From Eubacterium multiforme (lineage in GTDB: Bacteria; Bacillota; Clostridia; Clostridiales; Clostridiaceae): a stretch of DNA of 64,000 nt. Of the stretch, positions 1-8,282 are shown piece after piece. A model generated the notes under the pieces. The model searched no databases and had not been told where the DNA came from. It saw only the letters and a program-made list of their open reading frames with translations. How positions within the stretch are numbered: the first letter of the stretch is position 1; every line of letters starts with the position of its first letter. Where the stretch lies: positions 310,001 through 374,000 of the forward strand of contig NZ_JAUSUF010000002.1 of the NCBI RefSeq assembly GCF_030813415.1, read 5' to 3'. A program made the translations under genes and the position numbers.

Positions 1-263
1 ATTAAGTAACATTCGTCCTCATCTGTTAAATCAGCAATATCAATACTTACTGCTATATCTTGAAGTGTAGACATAGTGAATATTTTTCTACTTTCAGCAT
101 AGAATGGATCACTTGATTCCTTTACTTTTATTTGTATTTGTTTTACTAATGGAAAATATTTTGGTGCATCATACTCATATTTACCATTTACCTCACTTAT
201 TAATTTTGAAACATATAATCTTTTTATACCAATTACTGGTGTTATTTCTTGTTTATTTGCCAT
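1..263 (-). CDS. Major tail (tube) protein, C-terminus cut by window edge
   Basis: The start is ATG at 263 with an AGGAGG-type site just upstream; the protein begins MANKQEITPVIGIKRLYVSK and runs off the window. An N-terminus of this kind, in the position after the gp10-type and tail-completion genes, fits the phi13-type major tail protein that polymerises into the tail tube of siphoviruses. Only about 87 residues are visible, so the call rests on gene order as much as on sequence. Confidence 0.6.
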   Translation of the reverse strand, partial: MANKQEITPVIGIKRLYVSKLISEVNGKYEYDAPKYFPLVKQIQIKVKESSDPFYAESRKIFTMSTLQDIAVSIDIADLTDEDECYL

Positions 264-288
264 TTTAATTCCTCCTTATTTTTTAAAC

Positions 289-648
289 TTAATAAGGCAA
301 TGAAATATTAAATCTCATCGCCTTGTGATACAGTTTTGTATCTTTTTCATACATATCTACAGCCTGATCTCTACAATATCCAGCCTTCAACATTTCTTTT
401 TTTATAATTTCTTCTAATTCTGTGTAGTCACCTTTACTAAATATATCTACTTGAATCAAATAATTAGTATATATTTCTCTACTTTCTGCAAATTCTTCTC
501 CATTTTCTGAAATAACCTCATATTCTAAATAAGGAATTTTAGGATTGTTTGCATGTAGGAAATGTACCCTCTTATCTCCAGTTAAATTTAAAATTTCGCT
601 ACAATTTAAGGTGTTTAATAAATGTTTCTTTATACTTATAATAATCAC
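289..648 (-). CDS. Tail completion / tail terminator-like protein
   Basis: A 119-aa protein encoded between the gp10-type protein and the tail tube protein, the usual place of the tail terminator that caps the tail and joins it to the head. It probably starts at a GTG whose codon overlaps the TGA of the upstream gene by 4 bp, so translation should be coupled. The sequence is a small alpha/beta domain (region YLEYEVISENGEEF, then YLIQVDIFSKG). No diagnostic residues were recognised; the role is inferred from order and size. Confidence 0.55.
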   Translation of the reverse strand: MIIISIKKHLLNTLNCSEILNLTGDKRVHFLHANNPKIPYLEYEVISENGEEFAESREIYTNYLIQVDIFSKGDYTELEEIIKKEMLKAGYCRDQAVDMYEKDTKLYHKAMRFNISLPY

Positions 649-1001
649 CTCACTTTTGCAAAAATTACTTTAGCAACTTCATTAATTGCCTCATCTGAAC
701 TCTCTTGTGCAGCCCTATCAAAGTAACCAATATTTTTCTTTTGCTGAGAAGTTCCAAACTCTTCAAAAACATCATAAAATGCCTTTGAGTGTGCAATTCC
801 TTCTACTGATAATCCCGTATCTTTTACAGTTGTTTTTATTTTAGATAATCTTTTAGTTTTTCCCTTTGGAGATTTATTTTCTATACTTTTAGCAATTACT
901 TTTATTCCTGCTCTTACTGCTTTCTTTTTATCACTAGCATCTAAAACCATGTTCTGTAATAATTCTTCAAATTCTTCCATTCCTTCAATTTCTATTGACA
1001 T
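645..1001 (-). CDS. HK97 gp10-like head-tail joining protein
   Basis: A 118-aa protein of the HK97 gp10 family. Family features include the opening 'I-E-G-x-E-E-F' segment, a basic helix followed by 'SPKGKTKRL', a central strand and the glycine-rich 'EEFGTSQQK' turn. Proteins of this family sit at the neck and help join head and tail. The start ATG (1001) abuts the end of the head-tail adaptor gene, and the stop overlaps the next start, as in a tightly packed structural operon. Confidence 0.8.
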   Translation of the reverse strand: MSIEIEGMEEFEELLQNMVLDASDKKKAVRAGIKVIAKSIENKSPKGKTKRLSKIKTTVKDTGLSVEGIAHSKAFYDVFEEFGTSQQKKNIGYFDRAAQESSDEAINEVAKVIFAKVR

Positions 1002-1339
1002 TAGCTTGTTACCTTACATTTTAAATCAATGTATTGGTGAGAATTATTGTAATCACTAGCATATTGTATATCATAAAATTCTTCATTGAATTTAACTCTA
1101 AATACCTTTGTTGCACCTGGCTTTAATAGTTCCTTAAGCTTGTTACAATATCTTACTGTAAATGTAGTTATATTCTCGCTATTAGTAGCTTTAGCACTTA
1201 TGTACTCTTTTCCAGTTATTTGTCTAAAACCTGACCAACAAGTATAATACTCTTTCCAGATTTCTTCATCAAAACCATTTTCATTTTGAATAGTTTTATA
1301 TTCTTGTATAGTAATTCTTTCAGTTAGCTTATTATTCAT
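1001..1339 (-). CDS. Phage head-tail adaptor
   Basis: About 112 aa, beginning MNNKLTERITIQEY, the typical opening of head-tail adaptors (a small beta-barrel attached under the portal ring). I place the start at ATG 1339, six bases after a GGTG site; an in-frame GTG at 1351 would add four residues. It overlaps the end of the upstream connector gene by 8 bp. The segment 'ITTFTVRYCN ... FYDIQYASDYNN' matches the barrel strands of the family. Confidence 0.78.
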   Translation of the reverse strand: MNNKLTERITIQEYKTIQNENGFDEEIWKEYYTCWSGFRQITGKEYISAKATNSENITTFTVRYCNKLKELLKPGATKVFRVKFNEEFYDIQYASDYNNSHQYIDLKCKVTS

Positions 1340-1622
1340 TTTCATCACCACAGTTTACTAAAATATCTAAAATGGTATTTGAAATTCTATCATATCCACC
1401 TTTCTTATTATCTAAATAAAGACCTCTATTATCATATAAATCAGATACTATTTTTTTAATTAATAAATCTGCTAATTTTAATTTATTTTCATGTTTTTTA
1501 TAGTTAGATCCCACACAACTATCAATATATATAGTCGCTTCATTAATAAAATTATTTATTGCTTGATTATCTTCTTCACAATCTACCCTTAAATAATTTT
1601 TCATTTCTTCTAAACTTACCAC
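1332..1622 (-). CDS. Head-tail connector (gp6-like)
   Basis: A 96-aa helical protein of the gp6/gp15-type connector family: 'SLEEMKNYLRVD' followed by 'D-N-Q-A-I-N-N-F-I-N-E-A' is the usual pattern (short helix, acidic loop, long helix). Such proteins form the ring beneath the portal. It lies directly downstream of the major capsid gene and overlaps the adaptor gene, the normal order in HK97-type phages. Confidence 0.8.
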   Translation of the reverse strand: MVSLEEMKNYLRVDCEEDNQAINNFINEATIYIDSCVGSNYKKHENKLKLADLLIKKIVSDLYDNRGLYLDNKKGGYDRISNTILDILVNCGDENE

Positions 1623-1670
1623 TTAATACCTCCTTTATATAAAAAGAAGGGAGATTAATCCCTCCTTAAA

Positions 1671-2774
1671 TTAAAGTTCTATTTTATTTATAGTTCTCTT
1701 TGAACCACTTACAACATCTATTCTTTCTAATATACTCCACATGTTAGTATCATCTTTAATTTCTTTACCAGTAGCAACGGTTATCTGTTTTCTATCAATA
1801 AACTTTACTGCTTCCTTAAAGTTTAAAGTAAAGAATAAGGCTGTCTTTCCCTTTGTTGGAGTAGCTAGACTATCATCAAATTGATATATAGGTTTGTTAT
1901 GGAAATATTCAACTCCATTTGCTCCAACTGTAATTAAGTTCAATGGTCTACCTTGTTTATCTTTCATATTATTTAATAAGCAATATCCAGCACTATTACA
2001 TAAAGTTACAACTCCACCTTTTGCACTAGGAACTGTACTATCTATAGCATTTTCTATTGCACTATAATCAGTTGCTCCTTCAATTGCTTTTGCATTTGTA
2101 TTTATAACTGTTACTATCTTTTTATTTTCTTTAGTTGTAGAAATTTCGCTAAAATTGTTTCTTATTAAATTATCAACTTCGATAGCTGAATCATCTACAG
2201 TTTCAGAACTAACTTTTTGGAATAATCCAACCTTACTACATTTAAAAGGAACATCTGTTGTCACTAAATTACCTTCAACTATGTCTTGACCTTCTGTTAA
2301 ATCTGCAAGATCATTTTGATCATAATTTATTACTGGAATAGTACCCTCATTTCTAGTTACTGGAATTACATCACATAATTGCTTTAATGAACCATATCCC
2401 TTTTTAATTTCTATAAGTTCATTTACAAACTGTTTAGGAATTATAGCCGTATTTCCAGCACTTGTTATTGTACTTCTTTCTTCTTCTGATAATTCTCCTG
2501 CTTTATTTAATGCAATACCTGCAATTGCTCTTAATTCCATTTCTTTTGTTACTTTTCTATTTTCCATTTTTACATCCCCTTTTCTTTCTTCTTTTTGCTT
2601 TTTTAAATCTCTTATTTCTTCTTCTTCTAATTCTTCTTTTATTTTTAAAGTTTCTTTAGCCTGTCTTAGTTCTTCTAATTTAGCCTTAGCACCCTCTAAG
2701 TCTTTATTATCAGTTAGACTTCTGACTTCTCCTGTTAAAGTTTTTATTTGTTCTTTTAATTCATCAATTCTCAT
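1671..2774 (-). CDS. HK97-fold major capsid protein
   Basis: A 367-aa precursor. Residues 1-70 are a charged coiled coil (MRIDELKEQIKTLTGEVRSL and following), the delta/scaffold region expected to be removed by the adjacent prohead protease. The HK97-fold shell domain follows from about residue 110 ('AIIPKQFVNELIEIKKGYG', 'EGTIPVINYD', 'VPFKCSKVGLFQKVS', 'TLNFKEAVKFIDRK'). The order portal-protease-capsid supports the call. The precise cleavage site cannot be read from sequence alone. Confidence 0.92.
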   Translation of the reverse strand: MRIDELKEQIKTLTGEVRSLTDNKDLEGAKAKLEELRQAKETLKIKEELEEEEIRDLKKQKEERKGDVKMENRKVTKEMELRAIAGIALNKAGELSEEERSTITSAGNTAIIPKQFVNELIEIKKGYGSLKQLCDVIPVTRNEGTIPVINYDQNDLADLTEGQDIVEGNLVTTDVPFKCSKVGLFQKVSSETVDDSAIEVDNLIRNNFSEISTTKENKKIVTVINTNAKAIEGATDYSAIENAIDSTVPSAKGGVVTLCNSAGYCLLNNMKDKQGRPLNLITVGANGVEYFHNKPIYQFDDSLATPTKGKTALFFTLNFKEAVKFIDRKQITVATGKEIKDDTNMWSILERIDVVSGSKRTINKIEL

Positions 2775-2819
2775 TAATTAATTCCTCACTTTCATTTAAT
2801 TTTTTGTATAAAAAAAGAA

Positions 2820-3422
2820 CTATCCTTCTAGTTCTAATTCAATTTCTAATATTTCAATTTCTTTTTCTAATGCTCTAAGTTCTTTAGTTTTTTCAATTTC
2901 TTTATTATGTAATTCATAACTTCTACAACTTGCCTCACTATCAAGGTAAGCTGGAAAAGGTGTTATTGTAACCTCTATAAGTTCAACTTCTTTAATAATT
3001 CTTAAATCAATCTTATCTTCTGTATATGTCCACTCATCATCAGTAACCCAAAATCCAAAAGAACACCCTTCTATATCTCCTGACTTTACTAATTCAGAAA
3101 TATCATTAGCATAAGATATATTAGGGTTTATTCTTAATTCAAAATGTAATCCTATATTATCAACATTTAATTTTAAACTTCCACTCCTAGTAGAACCTAA
3201 AATCATATTTGCATCATGATTATACATAGCATAAATATTATGTCCATCAGCTAAAGTTTTATCAAATGTACCATTAGACACTTCCTCATAAAACCCCATA
3301 TACTGACTTCTAGTATTAAACTTATTTATATATCCAGTAATTATCTTCTCACTAGACTTTTCATCTGTTCTAGTTTCTAAATCTGTAGCAATAAGTTTTC
3401 TAATTTCCTTCTGTCCTCTCAT
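2820..3422 (-). CDS. HK97-family prohead protease
   Basis: About 200 aa; cuts the scaffold domain of the capsid protein during head maturation. Herpesvirus-type serine protease motifs are visible: the catalytic His in 'MYNHDAN', the catalytic Ser in 'GCSFGF', and the family signature 'ELIEVTITPFPAY'. The C-terminus (from about 175) is a charged coiled coil. The start is taken at ATG 3422, eight bases after AAGGAGG; the upstream in-frame GTG is part of that ribosome binding site. It overlaps the portal gene by 23 bp. Confidence 0.9.
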   Translation of the reverse strand: MRGQKEIRKLIATDLETRTDEKSSEKIITGYINKFNTRSQYMGFYEEVSNGTFDKTLADGHNIYAMYNHDANMILGSTRSGSLKLNVDNIGLHFELRINPNISYANDISELVKSGDIEGCSFGFWVTDDEWTYTEDKIDLRIIKEVELIEVTITPFPAYLDSEASCRSYELHNKEIEKTKELRALEKEIEILEIELELEG

Positions 3423-4629
3423 CTTTAACACCTCCTTGTGCTTTTAATAATGTTATTTTACTTAAATCTTCTAATTTATAATATCCACTTGGTACTAGAA
3501 TACTATCTCCATCTTCTACTAATGGCATACCTAATATTCTTTTAGCATCATTAATACTATAAGCCCCATTTTGTAAATATTTACAAATAATTTCTGATTG
3601 TGTTTTAGCATCAGTTCTCAGCATAACAGATTGATTAAATCTACATTTAAAACCATTTTTTCTATCACTAGAACTTAAATATTTCCAATCTAATTCTTGT
3701 TCTATTTGTTGAAACTTAATTAATAATGTATCTGCTAGAAATCCTAAATTTTGCATTTCCATATTATTATTATTAGAATCACTCAAATCATTAATTTGTG
3801 CTGGACTTAGCCCAAATGCATTAGCTATTTCTCTCCTACTTAATTTTCTAAGTTGTTCAAATTGTGCATCTGCCAAACTTAGATTAAGACTAGATATGTT
3901 ATATCCTACTGGTACTGTAAAAGTTCTTCCGTTTGAAGAATATAATTTATCAAACTTTTCTTGAGTCTTTTTAAGTTCCTTTGTATCTTTAATATCACTC
4001 GTCATTTGTACAAGAATTTTATTAGTTAATCCAGAATCAAATAAATTATTTAAATACTTAGAACTTTTAATATTAGTATTAATTATATTTTTCAATAAAC
4101 TTCTATTTGATTTAGTATTTATTCCATCAAAAGTTAAACCAGATTTGTATATACACAAATCTTCTTCTTTTACATCAAAGTTATCATTACAAATAGTAAT
4201 ATTATATAAAATTGCATTTTTCTTTAATGTTTTTATTAATCCTACATCATCTATAGTTATATTTTGGATTTTTGCTGGATATACATTCATAGTTGCTCTA
4301 TCTATATATAATCCACTCATACCATAATGTTCTCCTAACGCTACCACAGTTCTTATACATTCTACAGAACTCATGTAAGGATTAGGTCTAAGTCTTAATT
4401 TCTCATATAATCTATGTTTGTAAGCTTCCATTTCTCCATTTTTAGTATCTTGTTTTAAAATTATAGGGCATTTAGCTACGCTCTCAGAAATATATTTAAT
4501 ACATTTAAAATATGTACTTTCTTTTAATGCATCATCATTAACTTCATATCCTTCCTTAAATAAATTAGTAAATGTAAAATCACTAATATTTTTAAAATTA
4601 TCACGTTTTTCTAGTTTATCCCAAAACAT
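3400..4629 (-). CDS. Phage portal protein (HK97 family)
   Basis: A 409-aa portal, the dodecameric ring through which DNA enters the head. Family features: 'TYFKCIKYISESVAKCPI', 'LRLRPNPYMSS', and the C-terminal 'RREIANAFGLSPAQIND' segment, followed by a Gln-rich helix 'QFEQLRKL' region and 'LGMPLVEDGD'. Length and position (terminase, portal, protease, capsid) agree with the HK97 type. Its stop overlaps the protease start, and its start coincides with the end of the small membrane-protein gene. Confidence 0.92.
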   Translation of the reverse strand: MFWDKLEKRDNFKNISDFTFTNLFKEGYEVNDDALKESTYFKCIKYISESVAKCPIILKQDTKNGEMEAYKHRLYEKLRLRPNPYMSSVECIRTVVALGEHYGMSGLYIDRATMNVYPAKIQNITIDDVGLIKTLKKNAILYNITICNDNFDVKEEDLCIYKSGLTFDGINTKSNRSLLKNIINTNIKSSKYLNNLFDSGLTNKILVQMTSDIKDTKELKKTQEKFDKLYSSNGRTFTVPVGYNISSLNLSLADAQFEQLRKLSRREIANAFGLSPAQINDLSDSNNNNMEMQNLGFLADTLLIKFQQIEQELDWKYLSSSDRKNGFKCRFNQSVMLRTDAKTQSEIICKYLQNGAYSINDAKRILGMPLVEDGDSILVPSGYYKLEDLSKITLLKAQGGVKDERTEGN

Positions 4630-4847
4630 TAATTACAACTTCCTCCTTTCTGTATAAAATAGCTTAATAAAAATAATCCAATGGCAAGTAAATACATTGC
4701 TACATATCTATTAAGCGTAAATGTAGTAAAAAAGACTATTAAAAAAGAAATTATTAATAACATATCTGCTATAAATAATTTCTGTTTAAACTTGTCTATA
4801 AAATTTTTAAATATATTTTTTATTTTAACCACCTCTATTTCCAACAA
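4629..4847 (-). CDS. Small two-helix membrane protein between terminase and portal
   Basis: Up to 72 aa with two predicted membrane segments (about 28-46 'ADMLLIISFLIVFFTTFTL' and 49-65) separated by a short 'NRY' turn, plus a lysine-rich cytoplasmic N-terminus. It overlaps the end of the large terminase gene and ends at the portal start, so it is part of the packaging operon. The start is uncertain (TTG at 4847, or a later GTG). No function is known to me; small membrane proteins at this position occur in other Firmicutes siphophages. Confidence 0.6.
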   Translation of the reverse strand: MLEIEVVKIKNIFKNFIDKFKQKLFIADMLLIISFLIVFFTTFTLNRYVAMYLLAIGLFLLSYFIQKGGSCN

Positions 4848-6508
4848 TCCATAGTTTTCATCGCTTCGAAAGGATCATAATGTTCAACTTCATTATCTTC
4901 TATCGCTAATCCTAAAGCCATTAACATAGCTATAATTCCATCAATTTTAAACTTAGATTTCTTTTTACTATATTTGCAGTCCATTTGTTCATTATATACA
5001 GCAATACAATTACTAGCCATAAAATCAAATAAGTTATTTCTAGCAATAACAATTCTATTATCTATAAGTAAATTTTCAAAATCTTTTATAAATGTAGTCA
5101 TAGTAATAGTTCCTTGACCTAGTGGAACTATATCCCATTCTTTTTCAAGAACATTCATTATAGTTGGACTTCCAAATCTATCAAATCCAAGCTTTTCAAA
5201 ATTATATTCGTTGCTCAAATTATTCATATAATCTAACATATCATTAAACTTTATATACCTTCCTTCGGTTGCTATTAATTCACCGTTTTTTATCCATGTA
5301 CTATATGGGTTCTTGTCTTTTTCTTCTCTTTCTACAACTGTATCTCTAGCCGTAAATAAATGTGGAAATACATAGTATTTATCATCATTTTCTCTATAAA
5401 ATACTTGCACAAATCCAGTAATATCATGCTGAGAAGATAAATCTAATCCACACCAACATTTTTCGCCTTCAAAATCTTCTATTTTTATATCTTGTATACA
5501 TTGTTCCCATAATTCCATATTAATTGCATTTTTAATATGATCTGTTGCTACATGTTGATTTAGAAACATTCTTCTAAACATATTTTCTTGAAGTGGCATT
5601 AATTTAACTCTATTACATAAATTTACTATATCATCTATTTTTCTAAATAATCCTAATGCTGGATTTGCTTTAAACCATTGCCTTACATCATCAATTTCAC
5701 ACTCTTTATCAGCTTCATATATTTTATAATAAAAAGTTTCATCTTCTCCTTTTTCTTCTTCTATATTTTTAGCCACTGTGTATAATTGCATTTCTAAGTT
5801 GAATTTATTTTCTCCAGAACTTGCAGTAGTTAATGTAATTGCTAAAGGCTCATCCCATTGTCCTGTACCTGTTTTCAACTTTCCATAAATTTCATCTGAT
5901 TTATATTCATGTACTTCATCACATGCAAAACTGTACACCGAATAACTATCAGCTCCTCCGCCATCATTACTAAGAACTATTAACTTATTTTTATTATCTT
6001 TTCTTATAATTTCTTTTTTTGAATCTGTAATTTTACATCTTCTTCTTAATGCTTTATTACTATTAACAAAACACTTAAAAGTATTGTAAAGTTCTGTAGC
6101 TTGTTTAGTTGTATTACCAGTTATAATAAATAAAGCACCAAATATATTTTTTTGCATAAAGAATATATAACTCATAATAATTCCAACTAAAAAAGACTTA
6201 GAGTTTTTTCTTGCAACATTTATATGAGCTTCTCTAAATCTTCTCAAATTATCTTTTTTTCTTTTAACACATAAAATCTCAACTATTATTTCAAACTGAA
6301 ATCTAAGTATTTTAAACTTTCTTGAAGTTCCTTTATCGTTTTTTAATAAACTTATATATTTATATATCTTTTTACATTCTACTATATCAAAGTAATATTT
6401 ATCATCATTCCATTTATCTTCCATTTGCTTATTTATTTTATCAAGCATAAGATTTTGATTGATTTTATTTTCTTCTATTAGTTTATCTAATAATTTCTGA
6501 TTAATCAT
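4835..6508 (-). CDS. Terminase large subunit
   Basis: About 557 aa; the ATP-driven motor and nuclease that packages DNA. The ATPase shows a deviant Walker A ('VARKNSKSF'), 'ITGNTTKQA', and a Walker B with catalytic acid ('FACDEVHE'). The nuclease half starts near 'CWCGLDLSSQHD', with a further acidic motif 'GFDRFGSP'. I place the start at ATG 6508, eight to nine bases after GGAG and overlapping the small-terminase stop; the longer frame to 6553 would overlap that gene by 53 bp. HK97/P27-associated type. Confidence 0.92.
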   Translation of the reverse strand: MINQKLLDKLIEENKINQNLMLDKINKQMEDKWNDDKYYFDIVECKKIYKYISLLKNDKGTSRKFKILRFQFEIIVEILCVKRKKDNLRRFREAHINVARKNSKSFLVGIIMSYIFFMQKNIFGALFIITGNTTKQATELYNTFKCFVNSNKALRRRCKITDSKKEIIRKDNKNKLIVLSNDGGGADSYSVYSFACDEVHEYKSDEIYGKLKTGTGQWDEPLAITLTTASSGENKFNLEMQLYTVAKNIEEEKGEDETFYYKIYEADKECEIDDVRQWFKANPALGLFRKIDDIVNLCNRVKLMPLQENMFRRMFLNQHVATDHIKNAINMELWEQCIQDIKIEDFEGEKCWCGLDLSSQHDITGFVQVFYRENDDKYYVFPHLFTARDTVVEREEKDKNPYSTWIKNGELIATEGRYIKFNDMLDYMNNLSNEYNFEKLGFDRFGSPTIMNVLEKEWDIVPLGQGTITMTTFIKDFENLLIDNRIVIARNNLFDFMASNCIAVYNEQMDCKYSKKKSKFKIDGIIAMLMALGLAIEDNEVEHYDPFEAMKTMDCWK

Positions 6509-6923
6509 TAAAAAGTTTCTCCATGTCCTTATCTTCCTTAGAATAATTATCACCTACACTAATAAATTTATTTTTATTCATCCTTGCTCTAGCTGCTGGA
6601 GTTAGTCCTAATTCTTTCATCCAATTTCTCATCTCTTGCTCTGCATTTTTCTTTAATTGACAATATGGATGTTGCTGAGGATAACCACTAGTACTATAAA
6701 TTAAATATCCTGTTTCCTCTAAGAGTTTTGAGAATTTTAATATATCACTATAAGAAGAACAATATCTCTCTAGTGCTTTTATGTCCTGATCTGTAAATTT
6801 TTTATTTTCTTCTTCAAAAATTTTTATAACTCTTTTCCATTCTTTTTTTCCATCTTTATTTAAAATTTTTGGACATTTTACTTTTATAATTTTTTTATTG
6901 TTTATTTCACTTATTTGAACCAT
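6501..6923 (-). CDS. Terminase small subunit (P27 family)
   Basis: A 140-aa DNA-recognition subunit. The P27-family signature is the C-terminal 'GLTPAARARMN' segment, preceded by the helical core 'LERYCSSYSDILKF' and 'TGYLIYSTSGYPQQHPY'. It recognises the packaging site, which in this type of phage usually lies between the HNH gene and this gene. Its stop overlaps the large-terminase start. Confidence 0.9.
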   Translation of the reverse strand: MVQISEINNKKIIKVKCPKILNKDGKKEWKRVIKIFEEENKKFTDQDIKALERYCSSYSDILKFSKLLEETGYLIYSTSGYPQQHPYCQLKKNAEQEMRNWMKELGLTPAARARMNKNKFISVGDNYSKEDKDMEKLFND

Positions 6924-7040
6924 CTCCTCTCTCTAAAAATTCATACCCCCACTACCTAAAAAAAGTATAAAAAAACTTACAAAAGATTGCAGACCGTGGA
7001 CTTTCGTCACTTAGTCTAAACTTTTCTTACTCCCCAACTT

Positions 7041-7502
7041 TTATAAATCAAACTCCTCCATAAACCTACTCTTCAAACTTAACAACAAATTTTGCATCTT
7101 TTCTTTATTACCTTTACAGTATTCTTTATGTGCGAACTTATGATTACTTGCAGTAAGATATATCAAGTTATCTCTATTTAATCTTTTATCATAATCTTCA
7201 CTTACTTCAACTATATGATGAACAATTTCTCCTTGAGTTATTTTATTAAATTTATAATAATCAATTACATCTATACTTACGGTGTCTCTTATAGCCAATT
7301 GCCTTACCATTCTCCACTCTTTGCTTGAATAAAACCTTTGAAACTTTCTTTGCTCCTCATTGTGCATCCTTCTTCTTTTATATTCTTTCCACTTTTCTTT
7401 CTGCTCTTCATCATATTTATTTTTATGATAATTGCAGTACATTACACCTTCCCTGACTATCTTATTACAGCCTGTCCAACTGCATGTTTTTAATATTGCC
7501 AT
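7041..7502 (-). CDS. HNH endonuclease
   Basis: 153 aa. The N-terminus has a zinc-knuckle-like CxxxxC...CxxH set ('CSWTGCNKIV ... YCNYHKNKY'), then a basic linker, then the HNH fold: 'GEIVHHIVEV' (HH), 'NRDNLIYLTASNH' and the final 'H-K-E-Y'. HNH proteins next to the terminase are needed for specific cos cleavage and packaging in many cos phages. The gene is first in the packaging operon. Confidence 0.9.
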   Translation of the reverse strand: MAILKTCSWTGCNKIVREGVMYCNYHKNKYDEEQKEKWKEYKRRRMHNEEQRKFQRFYSSKEWRMVRQLAIRDTVSIDVIDYYKFNKITQGEIVHHIVEVSEDYDKRLNRDNLIYLTASNHKFAHKEYCKGNKEKMQNLLLSLKSRFMEEFDL

Positions 7503-7558
7503 AACTAATCACCTCATTTCAATTTAAAGTATTTCATTTAATTTATATAGAATTTATT

Positions 7559-7787
7559 ATTAAGGGATAGTTAAAGAAAGGATCTGATATAATGGCTAAG
7601 AATACAGGTAAAGGTAGTAGAAAAGGTGCAGTAAAATCAAGAACTCAAACACATAACCCTAAAACAAATACATGGGTAAAAAGAGATAGCTCAACTGGTA
7701 AATTCATAGATGGTAAAACTTCAAGTGATACCCCATTTAAAGGTGTAACTAAGGAATAATGCTTTAAGTTACTATGACTATCCCTTA
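7559..7787. repeat. 14-bp inverted repeat flanking the 55-aa gene
   Basis: TTAAGGGATAGTTA at 7559-7572 and TGACTATCCCTTAA at 7774-7787 are inverted copies matching at 13 of 14 positions. They bracket the plus-strand gene 7592-7759. The same TATCCCT core recurs in the four bipartite sites near 23.2 kb. They may be binding sites or the ends of a small cassette. Confidence 0.6.
7592..7759 (+). CDS. 55-aa basic hypothetical protein
   Basis: The protein begins MAKNTGKGSRKGAVKSRTQ and ends PFKGVTKE. It has a GAAAGGA ribosome binding site at 7576-7582. It is strongly basic, glycine- and threonine-rich and probably disordered, with a central 'NPKTNTWVKRD-TGKFID' element. Proteins of this general pattern (K-G-AVK-R...NP-T...KRD..TGKF...PFKGVRKE) are widespread small hypotheticals in bacteria; the function is not known to me. 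It is transcribed against the surrounding packaging operon and lies between inverted 14-bp repeats, so it reads as a separately acquired unit. Confidence 0.75.
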   Translation: MAKNTGKGSRKGAVKSRTQTHNPKTNTWVKRDSSTGKFIDGKTSSDTPFKGVTKE

Positions 7788-7804
7788 ATTTAAAACATAA
7801 AAAA

Positions 7805-7827
7805 GAAGCCTATATTAAATAGACTTC
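7805..7827 (-). terminator. Rho-independent terminator
   Basis: GAAG-CTA and TAG-CTTC arms around a short AT loop, followed on the minus strand by six T residues. It lies just after the end of the frameshifted small gene 7835-8064. Confidence 0.6.
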
Positions 7828-7834
7828 CATATAT

Positions 7835-8064
7835 TTAATTAAGATTTAAATATTCTGTTATATTTTCAACTTCATAAAAAGATCCAGCGTATCTATAAGG
7901 TTTCCAATTAGTATATCTTTCTTCTATTCTAATTTTCCTTTTATATCTATCAGCCTATTATAATAATCCTCATCACTTTCATCTTTATTCCTTTCTATAT
8001 ATTTTATATGTTTTATGCGCTGTACTTGCTTTCTTGAATTTCTAATTAATTCTTTTAAATCCAT
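7835..8064 (-). pseudogene. Small hypothetical gene with a probable frameshift
   Basis: Starts at ATG 8064 after a strong AAGGAGG site and reads MDLKELIRNSRKQVQRIKHI and on for 46 codons to a TAG at 7924. Just before that stop, another frame opens and continues as a protein-like tail (..RIEERYTNWKPYRYAGSF.. ending EYLNLN) to a TAA at 7835. The simplest reading is a one-base indel near 7950 that split one gene of about 75 codons. The alternative is a genuine 46-aa protein (7924-8064). No function recognised. Confidence 0.5.
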
Positions 8065-8160
8065 AAAAATCCTCCTTATAAATATTATGTAAATATATTA
8101 ACTCAATAATTTTTATAAGACAAGTCTTTTTATGTCGCACCCCTGCTTTAACCTAAAAAA

Positions 8161-8180
8161 CTAAGTATATTTCAACTTAG
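8161..8180 (-). terminator. Rho-independent terminator
   Basis: CTAAGT / ACTTAG hairpin followed on the minus strand by TTTTTT. No intact gene ends here; it is probably a remnant of a lost minus-strand gene in the degenerate 8.1-8.7 kb stretch. Confidence 0.55.
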
Positions 8181-8229
8181 CATTACTTTATATCCTCTAT
8201 CGAACTTATTTAATTCATATATTTCTAAA

Positions 8230-8257
8230 AAAGGACAGCTAAAAATAGCCATCCTTT
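8230..8257 (-). terminator. Strong Rho-independent terminator
   Basis: AAAGGA-GCTA paired with TAGC-TCCTTT, then six T residues on the minus strand. The stop codon of an open but start-less frame covering the 33-bp repeats falls within the hairpin, suggesting it once ended that gene. Confidence 0.7.
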
Positions 8258-8282
8258 CCTAGATTTTTAGCAGTTATCTCTG

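Noticed and set aside
2462..2659. Leucine-rich plus-strand frame opposite the capsid gene.
   Set aside because: It is the reverse complement of the Glu/Lys coiled coil of the capsid scaffold region; the composition is an artefact and there is no ribosome binding site.
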